From positions 1 to 64,000 of the forward strand of contig CAMIGX010000001.1 of NCBI GenBank assembly GCA_946221385.1: 64,000 bases of DNA. Direction: 5' to 3'. Shown in pieces: positions 53,915-61,045 of the stretch. The position numbers and the translations under genes were made by a program. Under the pieces are notes generated by a model that worked only from the letters and a program-made list of their open reading frames with translations, did no database searches and was not told the DNA's origin. Positions within the stretch are counted from its first letter, which is position 1. The number at the start of each line of letters is the position of its first letter. This DNA comes from an uncultured Propionimicrobium sp. (GTDB taxonomy: Bacteria; Actinomycetota; Actinomycetes; Propionibacteriales; Propionibacteriaceae).

Positions 53915-54306
53915 TGAGCGTCCTCCTTCGGCAATCCCCACGCTTGGGGCAGCATTTCACGCATCGTGACGATGCCAGCAGGGCTATAAACCAACAAATC
54001 TGGGCCACCATGCTCCATCAGCAATTGCCGGCAACGTCCGCATGGCGTGATCGCCTCGCCGTCGGCATTGACGCAGACGAAGCCAGCCAGCCGACCACCA
54101 CCGCTAGCCTGCAATTGGCTGATCAAACCGCATTCAGCGCATAGTGTCAGACCATAGGACTCATTTTCGACATTGCAGCCAGTGACGACCCGCCCGTCGG
54201 TGGTCACCGCCGCAGCGCCCACGCGATATTGCGAATACGGCGCGTACGACCTGCGCGTCATTTCGGTCGCTGCCGACTTCAGCGCCGTCCAATCGATTTC
54301 GGTCAT
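53911..54306 (-). CDS. cdd: Cytidine deaminase
   Basis: 131 residues. Zinc motifs are the Cys-Ala-Glu of LTLCAECGLISQL and the cysteine pair of TPCGRCRQLL. The substrate loop is SYAPYSQYRVGAAAVT...GCNVENESYG. Deaminates cytidine and deoxycytidine. ATG 54306 is chosen; the frame extends 16 codons upstream into the stop region of the preceding gene. It overlaps the fusion gene start by ATGA. Lies after a nucleoside-binding lipoprotein gene, fitting nucleoside salvage. Confidence 0.94.
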   Translation of the reverse strand: MTEIDWTALKSAATEMTRRSYAPYSQYRVGAAAVTTDGRVVTGCNVENESYGLTLCAECGLISQLQASGGGRLAGFVCVNADGEAITPCGRCRQLLMEHGGPDLLVYSPAGIVTMREMLPQAWGLPKEDAQ

Positions 54307-54313
54307 GTCCCAA

Positions 54314-55402
54314 TTATCCGATAGCCGAATCTGAGCGCACCTGGATCGTGCCATTGATGATGCCGCGTTTGATTTCGTCCAAGGCTGCAGTCATCGCCGG
54401 CTCAATTTGAGCTTGCGCAGCAGTTTTTAAAGCGACCCCGTCATTGCGCAGATTTGCGTTGAAGATGCCTGCGCTCCATTTGTCGCCGCCCGCCTGCTCG
54501 ATGAGATTCTCGACGGCCCGGTCGGCTGCCTTGACCACTGAACCGAGCATCGCAGCGCAGCCATCGGCTTGGCTGAGGCAGCCGTCGGTCTCGGTCCAAA
54601 TGATCTTCACGTTGGGGTGGGCTTGGGCCGCTTGCAACGCGCCGCGGCCGGAATTTCCTGCCACTGGCATGATGACGTCGACCCCTTGACCGATCAACTG
54701 CTCGGCGATCTGCTGACCTGCCGCTGGATCATCAAAGGGTTGGGCAGCGCGGATCACCTGGCCATTCTTAGCGTTCCGATCCCAACCGACGAGCTCGACC
54801 GCGGCGCTGTGCTTTTGGTTGAAGTAGTCGACGCCTTGCGCAAAACCATCTAGATAGCCAGTCGTGGCTGGCACGAACATGCCGGCGAAGACGCCCACCT
54901 TGCCGCTCTTGGTCGAGCCGGCCGCCAGATAGCCGGCCTGGAATGCTGCTTCGTGCACGTTGAACATGACCGCTTTCAGGTTCGCCGGCGGATTGAGCGG
55001 GCTGGCGTCCAGCAACGCGAATTTGACCTCAGGGTTGGCTCGGGCCGCCGCGGCGACGGCGTCCGCGGCTTGCTCACCGCTGGTGATGACCAGATCGCAG
55101 CCACTGGCGACCATGGTCTGGATCTGCCGCGGATAGTCCGGCTCGGCATTCAGCTCGGCTTGATTCGCCGTGATGCCTTTGGCCTGTTGGGTCTTCGTCA
55201 GGCCTTCGGCGGCGAGCTGATCGAGGCTGCCCGGACCGGCGGCGGCATGGCTGAGCAGACACCCTTGGAAGGGCTGCGCAGCTGGCGAGGAGACGGTCGG
55301 CGTCGGACTATCCGGGTTGGGTGGCTCAGCGCAGCTCGTCATGAGCACGCAGCTGGTCAACGTCAATGCGGCTGCGAGGCCAATGCGGGTCCGGCTATTC
55401 AT
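54314..55402 (-). CDS. BMP-family nucleoside-binding lipoprotein
   Basis: 362 residues with a lipoprotein signal ending LTSCVLMTSC-AEPP. BMP/Med family features: LSHAAAGPGSLDQLAAEGL, SGCDLVITSGEQAADAVAAAA, HEAAFQAGYLAAGSTKSGKVGVFAGMFVPATTGYLDGFAQGVDY and VIMPVAGNSGRGAL. These are solute-binding proteins of nucleoside ABC importers. No permease or ATPase genes are in the window. ATG 55402 follows GGGAG. Upstream of cdd in the same direction. Confidence 0.9.
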   Translation of the reverse strand: MNSRTRIGLAAALTLTSCVLMTSCAEPPNPDSPTPTVSSPAAQPFQGCLLSHAAAGPGSLDQLAAEGLTKTQQAKGITANQAELNAEPDYPRQIQTMVASGCDLVITSGEQAADAVAAAARANPEVKFALLDASPLNPPANLKAVMFNVHEAAFQAGYLAAGSTKSGKVGVFAGMFVPATTGYLDGFAQGVDYFNQKHSAAVELVGWDRNAKNGQVIRAAQPFDDPAAGQQIAEQLIGQGVDVIMPVAGNSGRGALQAAQAHPNVKIIWTETDGCLSQADGCAAMLGSVVKAADRAVENLIEQAGGDKWSAGIFNANLRNDGVALKTAAQAQIEPAMTAALDEIKRGIINGTIQVRSDSAIG

Positions 55403-55507
55403 TTGAGCTCCCATACAGGCCGAATTTAATCGCCGCCCAGCTTGAGTTGGCTGAGCCAGGCCGGCCTAGTCAGCAGTTGCGCGCCGTCGCCGCCTACGCT
55501 TGAGGCC

Positions 55508-56146
55508 ATGGCGCAGACCTGGTGGCTCCCCCGCGAGACGACATTGCGCGCAGAGTTGGAGATCAAGAAGTCACGTTTCATCGCGACGCTGGCCCGCACA
55601 GATGATGAGACGACCGCGCGCGACCAGATCGCCGCGGTGCGTGCCGAGTTTCCTGACGCCCGGCACAATTGCACCGCTTTCCGCGTCACTGAGCCGGGCG
55701 CGCTGGTGGTTGAACGCAGTTCGGATGACGGCGAACCTGCCGGCACCGCCGGGATGCCGATGCTAGAGGTCTTGCGCGGCGCTGACGTAGAGCAGATCAC
55801 TGCCGTGGTGACTAGGTATTTTGGCGGTATCCTGCTGGGCACTGGCGGGCTAGTACGGGCATATTCTGACGCCGTCCAAGCAGCTCTAGCTGACGCGCCG
55901 AAGGTGCGTCCAGTGGTCTGGCAGCTGGCTGGGCTGACGGTCTCAGCAGCTGACGCCGGACGCATCGACGGTCTGCTGCGTGGCCACGATTTCGACGTCA
56001 TCGACACCCGATGGGGCGCCGAGGTGTCGCTGACGCTAGCCGTCCCTGACATCGCCGAGACGCTGCCGACAGTGCGTCAATTGCTGCAATCTGACGTCGA
56101 CTTGCTGAACTTAGGCACTTTCACCCGCGAGGTGCCGCTCGTTTAA
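55508..56146 (+). CDS. YigZ/IMPACT-family protein
   Basis: 212 residues from ATG 55508. N-terminal IMPACT domain: ELEIKKSRFIATLARTDDE, ARHNCTAFRV, SSDDGEPAGTAGMPMLEVL, VVTRYFGGILLGTGGLVRAYSDAVQAAL. A C-terminal DUF1949 ferredoxin-like domain follows. Conserved, probably ribosome- or nucleotide-related, function unproven. It overlaps the cobF stop by four bases (convergent). Confidence 0.92.
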   Translation: MAQTWWLPRETTLRAELEIKKSRFIATLARTDDETTARDQIAAVRAEFPDARHNCTAFRVTEPGALVVERSSDDGEPAGTAGMPMLEVLRGADVEQITAVVTRYFGGILLGTGGLVRAYSDAVQAALADAPKVRPVVWQLAGLTVSAADAGRIDGLLRGHDFDVIDTRWGAEVSLTLAVPDIAETLPTVRQLLQSDVDLLNLGTFTREVPLV

Positions 56147-56919
56147 CTCTCCAACAGCCGGCGCCGCAGCAGATAGATGTCGAAGACCCAACCTTTACGC
56201 TGCTGGGCTTCGGCGCGCACCCGCAAGATTTCGTCGCGCACTTCGTCGAGCGGGCCACTGATGAGGATTTCGTCGGCGCTGCCGAGATAGGCCCCCCAGT
56301 AGATATCGATGCCGTCGGCAGGAATCGACGCGAACGTCTGTTTGGGGTCCAGCATCAACACGACGTCGTCTAGGTAGTCCGGCATCGCTTCGCCCATCGC
56401 GCGGGCGGGCATGATCGTCACACCGCATCCTTGGCGATTGAGCGGAATGCCATGCCTAGCGGCCAGTGCCATCGGACTCGAAATACCAGGGATGACACGT
56501 CGGCTCAGGTCGTCGTCAGCGGCGACGACCTTGTCGATGATCGCCAAGGTGCTCTCATAGAGCGACGGATCACCCCACACCAGGAATCCGCCCCGCTGCC
56601 CTGGCCCGAGATCTTCGCTCAACGCCACGCTCCACAGCTGTTGACGCTGTCGTCGCCAGGTCGCGACCGCTTTCGGATAGTCCCCAGTGGTCCGCCAAGG
56701 CCGCGGCGGATCTTTGATTTCGACGATCCGCAGGTCGGCCTTGCGATGGCTGGCGATGAGTTGACGGCGGGCTTCGACCAGCTCGTCATATTCGTCTTCT
56801 TTGACCACCACGAACAGCACATCGATCGCTTGAATCGCTTCAATCGCGGCCAGGGTCAACCAGGACGGATCGCCTGCGCCGATGCCGATCAAGATGATTT
56901 CGCGCTCTTGGACGCTCAT
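56143..56919 (-). CDS. cobF: Precorrin-6A synthase (deacetylating)
   Basis: 258 residues. C1 methyltransferase of the corrin ring with loss of acetate, a step of the aerobic B12 route. Family matches: IILIGIGAGDPSWLTLAAIEAI, FLVWGDPSLYESTLAI, VIPGISSPMALAARHGIPLN, DIYWGAYLGSADEILISG and the end GWVFDIYLLRRRL. ATG 56919 overlaps the cobS stop (ATGA). The longer start would lie within cobS. Confidence 0.92.
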   Translation of the reverse strand: MSVQEREIILIGIGAGDPSWLTLAAIEAIQAIDVLFVVVKEDEYDELVEARRQLIASHRKADLRIVEIKDPPRPWRTTGDYPKAVATWRRQRQQLWSVALSEDLGPGQRGGFLVWGDPSLYESTLAIIDKVVAADDDLSRRVIPGISSPMALAARHGIPLNRQGCGVTIMPARAMGEAMPDYLDDVVLMLDPKQTFASIPADGIDIYWGAYLGSADEILISGPLDEVRDEILRVRAEAQQRKGWVFDIYLLRRRLLES

Positions 56920-57737
56920 TGGATGATTTCCCCCAGATAGCTGAGTCGCAGCAGGACCACTCCGGCGAGCCAAAATGCCAATTGGGTGGTTTCGATCAGG
57001 GAGCCGAAACAGTCACCGGTAAAACCCCCGAAGCGACGAGCCAGCCGCCTGCCCCAAAAGGCCGCCCACACTAGCGCGATCATCACCGCGACTACGACCA
57101 GCAGGCCACCGAGCGGATGGGCCCAGCAGATCGCGCCGAGCAGGATCGTCACCAAGAACGCGTTGATGAAGAAATCCGCCAAACTGGTGACGCCGATGAC
57201 CAGCTCACCAAATCCCCCGGGCCGCGCTGAACTGAATGCCGGACGGGTCGCCCAGAGCACCGCGAGCCGGCCGACCATCGGACCGCCAATCAGCAAGCTG
57301 ATGCCCATCGTCAGCGCGGCGGGTGGCTGCAAATGATCAGTCAGCAGCGTCAGGCATGCGATCTGCAGCAGCAAGACGAACAGCAAGCTGATGACGCCCA
57401 TCGGCCCAATGTCGGACTTCTTCATGATGGCTAGCGCGTCTTCGGCTCCCTTGCGCGAACCCAAGCCGTCAGCGACGTCGGCGACGCCGTCCAGATGCAG
57501 CGAGCCGGTCAGCCCAGCCAGCACCGCCAGACAAACTATCGCGACCAAATAATTGGGCAGCCGTAGGACTACATTGAACGCGACGATGCCCGCCATGACT
57601 AGGCCAAAGAGCATTCCCAGCCAAGGCAGGGCGCGAACCGACGCTCTGGCCGTCGGTCGATCGATTTCAGCCAGCGGCGGCACCGGCACGGCGCTGAATA
57701 GCGCCAATGTCGCATGCATCGCCTTGATTGGGCCCAT
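56916..57737 (-). CDS. cobS: Adenosylcobinamide-GDP ribazoletransferase
   Basis: Integral membrane enzyme joining alpha-ribazole to adenosylcobinamide-GDP to finish cobalamin. 273 residues, about 6-7 membrane spans. Signature GLTGSLHLDGVADVADGLGSRKGAEDALAIMKKSDIGPMGV. ATG 57737 starts two bases after the cobU stop; longer forms run into cobU. Confidence 0.93.
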   Translation of the reverse strand: MGPIKAMHATLALFSAVPVPPLAEIDRPTARASVRALPWLGMLFGLVMAGIVAFNVVLRLPNYLVAIVCLAVLAGLTGSLHLDGVADVADGLGSRKGAEDALAIMKKSDIGPMGVISLLFVLLLQIACLTLLTDHLQPPAALTMGISLLIGGPMVGRLAVLWATRPAFSSARPGGFGELVIGVTSLADFFINAFLVTILLGAICWAHPLGGLLVVVAVMIALVWAAFWGRRLARRFGGFTGDCFGSLIETTQLAFWLAGVVLLRLSYLGEIIQ

Positions 57738-57739
57738 GC

Positions 57740-58336
57740 TCACTCCCCTCGGCTGGTCCAGTCCAGCGTCTCGACTTGGCTGTCCCAGCGTCGGGTGATG
57801 CCGCTCACTGACAGCCACACCTGGTCGACGATCTTCGCCAGCTCGGCATTCAGCCGGCCCAGTTCGTCGCGAAAAGCTCGTCCAGACGGCGTCGCCGGCA
57901 CCACTCCCAGACCGACCTCGTTGGTCACCAAAATGACCGCTCGCTGGCTGCGCTGAAGGGCGTCAAATAGCGGCTGTTTACGTTCACTGAGACGCTCTTG
58001 CCAACCGGCCTCGTCATCCCAAGCGCCGATCTCGTCAAGCACGCGCGTCAGCCACACCGACATGCAGTCAATCAAGATCGGCGCGTCATCGTCAGCGAGC
58101 AGCACGCTGGGCAAATCGATTGTCTCGACGGTCTGCCAATGGCCGGGACGGCGCTGCTGATGAATGCGGACGCGTTCTCGCCATTCTGCATCGTCGGCGC
58201 GGACTTGCGAAGTCGCGACATAAGTCACGGCAGGGAAGCTCGCCAGCTGCTGCTCGGCCCAGACTGATTTACCAGATCGGGCCCCGCCCGTCACGAGCAC
58301 CTTCAAGCCTCGTTTCAAGGCAGCTTGGTCATTCAT
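57740..58336 (-). CDS. cobU: Adenosylcobinamide kinase / GTP guanylyltransferase
   Basis: 198 residues. P-loop VTGGARSGKSVWAEQ, TYVATSQVRADDAEWRERVRIHQQRRPGHWQTVE, Walker-B-like ILIDCMSVWLTRVL and VILVTNEVGLGVVP. Activates adenosylcobinamide as the GDP form for CobS. ATG 58336. Sits immediately before cobS. Confidence 0.94.
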   Translation of the reverse strand: MNDQAALKRGLKVLVTGGARSGKSVWAEQQLASFPAVTYVATSQVRADDAEWRERVRIHQQRRPGHWQTVETIDLPSVLLADDDAPILIDCMSVWLTRVLDEIGAWDDEAGWQERLSERKQPLFDALQRSQRAVILVTNEVGLGVVPATPSGRAFRDELGRLNAELAKIVDQVWLSVSGITRRWDSQVETLDWTSRGE

Positions 58337-58405
58337 CGTGCATCTCCCTAGTCGGACTTCGCAGTGGCCGCGGACTGCGCTTGTTGGTGTGCGTGCGCTT
58401 TGGCT

Positions 58406-59482
58406 TCAATCCTGCGTCTTGATGTCGGTGACGGCCGCGTCTGCGAAGGTCGCCATCTCCGCCAGCGTCAATGCGGCCGCACGGATCACCGGCAGCGCTA
58501 ATAGCGCGCCGCTGCCCTCACCCAGCCGCAGCTGCAGATCGATCAGCGGATGCAAAGTTAGATGCTTGGTCGCAGCTTGAATTCCTGGTTCGGCGCCGGC
58601 GTGCCCCGAGATCAGATAGCCGCGGGCATCCGGCGCGATTGCAACCGCGGTGACCGCTGCCGAGCAGGCGATGACGCCGTCCATGACCACCGGCACACCT
58701 GCCGCCGCGCCGGCCAGAATGTAGCCGACCAGCGCGGCATGCTCGTAGCCGCCGACGGCAGCCAGCGTGCCGAGCGGGTCGTCAGCATTGGCGGCGTTGA
58801 GCTCAATGCTGCGGGCGATGACGACAGCCTTGTGCGCGACCATGGCATCATCGCTGCCCGCACCGCGGCCTGTCACGGTCGCCGCATTTTGCCTAGTGAA
58901 CACGCTAATCAGTGCTGCCGCTGGGGTCGTATTACCAATACCCATCTCACCCATGCACAAGATGTCTGCGCCCTCGCTGATCGCCTGCTGGGCGATTTCG
59001 ACGCCGACACCGATGGCAGCCAAAGCCTGCTCGCGACTCATCGCTGGGCCAGTGGCGAAATCAGCGGTACCGTCGGCGATGCGCCGATCGAGCACGCTGC
59101 TGCCTTCCGGCAGCGGATTGGCGACGCCGACGTCGACGATGTACAGCTGGGCGTCCATCTGGCGAGCCAGCACGTTGACCGCAGCACCGCCGCCAGACAT
59201 GTTCATGGCCATCTGCACGGTGATTTCGCTGGGATGCGGAGTGACGCCCTGGGCGACCACACCATGATCACCGGCGAAGACCGCGATAGCCGGATGCGAC
59301 GGGGCCGCTGGCGGCACCTCGCCGGCGATGCCCGCCAGTTGCACGCTCAATTCTTCGAGGAACCCGAGCGCACCTTCTGGCTTGGTCAAGATCGCCTGCC
59401 GGGCGCGAGCATCCTCGATAGCGCCTTGGTCAAGCGGCCGAATGCTGGCTGCGAGTTCTTGGAGTTTGCTTTCATCAAACAT
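58406..59482 (-). CDS. cobT: Nicotinate-nucleotide-dimethylbenzimidazole phosphoribosyltransferase
   Basis: 358 residues. Makes alpha-ribazole phosphate, the lower-ligand precursor. Signatures: VFAGDHGVVAQGVTPHPSEITVQMAMNMSGGGAAVNVLARQ, DILCMGEMGIGNTTPAAALIS, VVMDGVIACSAAVTAVAI, and the catalytic Glu region SGHAGAEPGIQAATKHLTLHPLIDLQLRLGEGSGA. ATG 59482. Divergent from cobK. Confidence 0.95.
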   Translation of the reverse strand: MFDESKLQELAASIRPLDQGAIEDARARQAILTKPEGALGFLEELSVQLAGIAGEVPPAAPSHPAIAVFAGDHGVVAQGVTPHPSEITVQMAMNMSGGGAAVNVLARQMDAQLYIVDVGVANPLPEGSSVLDRRIADGTADFATGPAMSREQALAAIGVGVEIAQQAISEGADILCMGEMGIGNTTPAAALISVFTRQNAATVTGRGAGSDDAMVAHKAVVIARSIELNAANADDPLGTLAAVGGYEHAALVGYILAGAAAGVPVVMDGVIACSAAVTAVAIAPDARGYLISGHAGAEPGIQAATKHLTLHPLIDLQLRLGEGSGALLALPVIRAAALTLAEMATFADAAVTDIKTQD

Positions 59483-59529
59483 GTTCTTCTCCTGTGCTAA
59501 TGGCGTGATGTTACTGATTCAATTGGGGG

Positions 59530-60282
59530 ATGCACGTCTTGGTTCTCGGCGGCACCGCATTGGCCCGTCAAGTCGCCGACTTGATCGACGGCGCCGGTCT
59601 GCAATTGAGCTATTCGTTGGCTGGCCGCACGTCGCGGCCCGAGCAAACCCCAGGACGCATCGTCAGCGGCGGTTTCGGAGGCACTGAGGGCTTGGCGCAG
59701 TGGCTGACTACTGAGGGCGTCGACGCTGTCATTGACGCGACGCATTCTTTCGCCGCAACGATGACGAAGAACGCTTTTGAAGCCTGTAGCGCCGCTGATG
59801 TTCCGCTGTTGCGACTGGAATCGCGCAGCTGGGCCGACCGTGACCCGGGCTGGCTGTGGACTAAAGATCACGCCGAGGCCGCTCAACTCGCTGCTGGCAG
59901 CGCTGACGGGATCTTTCTGACCGTCGGCCGGCAGCCGTTGCGGCACTACCTCGAACCCTTGGCCGATCGCGTCGTGCTGACCCGCATGGTCGAGCCGCCG
60001 GACGAACCGTTGCCGAGCAGCTGGCAGCTCTTGTTGGCTCGCGGACCGTTCAAGCTGGCTGACGAAATCGCCCTCATGACCAGACCGCCAGCATTGGGTT
60101 GCGTGGTCACCAAAGACGCCGGTGGCGACGAACTCGACGCCAAGCTGCTGGCCGCAGCACAGGTCGGCGCGACGGTCGTGATGGTGGCCCGCCCCCCGGC
60201 CCCGGGACCACTGGAGGTCGTCAACCAGCCCAGCGCAGCGCTGCACTGGTTGCGCGCTATCAGTCCGCTCAATGATCACTAG
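59530..60282 (+). CDS. cobK: Precorrin-6A reductase
   Basis: 250 residues. HVLVLGGTALARQVADLI is the NADPH-binding start, with GRIVSGGFGGTEGLAQWL, AVIDATHSFAATMTKNA, RLESRSW and the C-terminal VTKDAGGDELDAKLLAA. Reduces precorrin-6A to 6B. It is the only rightward gene of the cluster; its 3' end overlaps the cobA 3' end by 14 bases. Confidence 0.93.
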   Translation: MHVLVLGGTALARQVADLIDGAGLQLSYSLAGRTSRPEQTPGRIVSGGFGGTEGLAQWLTTEGVDAVIDATHSFAATMTKNAFEACSAADVPLLRLESRSWADRDPGWLWTKDHAEAAQLAAGSADGIFLTVGRQPLRHYLEPLADRVVLTRMVEPPDEPLPSSWQLLLARGPFKLADEIALMTRPPALGCVVTKDAGGDELDAKLLAAAQVGATVVMVARPPAPGPLEVVNQPSAALHWLRAISPLNDH

Positions 60283-61045
60283 GGATCAGATCTTCTGTCT
60301 TGGTGTCGAATAGCTCCAGGCCGACCGTCGGGCCGACGACAGTCAACGCCGGCGGATGAATATCAGCTTGCTGGACGCGTTCTGCGATATCGGCGATGTT
60401 GCCGGCGACGACGCGCTGCGTAGGCAATGAACCGTCAGCGATGACGGCGACCGGGGTGCTGGCGGGCACACCGGCGGCTGCCAGTTCGGCCATGATCGTC
60501 GGCAACTGCGCGACGCCCATCAAGATCACCAAGGTCGTGTCGGTGTGCGCCAGCGCCGCCCAGTTGATCAGGCTGCGCTCGTCATCGGGTGAGACGTGGC
60601 CCGAGACGACGGTGAAGCCCTGAACCAGGTGGCGATGCGTCAATGCCAAACCGGCGAGCTGAGGGACGGCCACCGCCGACGTGATGCCCGGAATGACTTG
60701 GACTGGCACCCCAGCGGCTGCGCAATGCTGCACTTCTTCGCCGCCACGGCCGAACACGAAGCTATCGCCGCCTTTGAGCCGCACGACGCGCTTACCAGCC
60801 TGGGCGTGCTCGACGAGTAACTGATTGATGCGTTCTTGCGGCACATATTCCCCGCGCGGCACCTTGCCCACGGGAATGTGCTGCGCATTGGGTGCTTCAG
60901 CCAGTAGCTCGGTGGGTGCCAAGCGATCGTAGAGAATGACGTCAGCCTGCTGAATAGCTTTCAAGCCAGCGACGGTGATCAAGTCTGGGTGGCCGGGCCC
61001 ACCACCGACCAGGGTGACGCTTCCAGGGGTCAGTTCGTCCATCAT
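60269..61045 (-). CDS. cobA: Uroporphyrinogen-III C-methyltransferase
   Basis: 258 residues. VTLVGGGPGHPDLITVAGLKAIQQADVILYDRL is the SAM-methyltransferase start. Others are VVRLKGGDSFVFGRGGEE, VIPGITSAVAVPQLAGLALTHR and ALAHTDTTLVILMGVAQL. Single-domain CobA (no siroheme or synthase fusion). Methylates uroporphyrinogen III twice, giving precorrin-2, the first step to B12. ATG 61045 lies just within the end of the fusion gene upstream. Confidence 0.95.
   Translation of the reverse strand: MMDELTPGSVTLVGGGPGHPDLITVAGLKAIQQADVILYDRLAPTELLAEAPNAQHIPVGKVPRGEYVPQERINQLLVEHAQAGKRVVRLKGGDSFVFGRGGEEVQHCAAAGVPVQVIPGITSAVAVPQLAGLALTHRHLVQGFTVVSGHVSPDDERSLINWAALAHTDTTLVILMGVAQLPTIMAELAAAGVPASTPVAVIADGSLPTQRVVAGNIADIAERVQQADIHPPALTVVGPTVGLELFDTKTEDLIPSDH

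Noticed and set aside
58562..59500. 312-codon plus-strand frame
   Set aside because: Antisense of cobT, whose catalytic motifs are complete.
59483..59529. Cobalamin riboswitch between cobT and cobK
   Set aside because: The gap is 47 bases, too short for a B12 aptamer. No B12-box sequence was seen here or upstream of cobA, cobF or cobO within the window.
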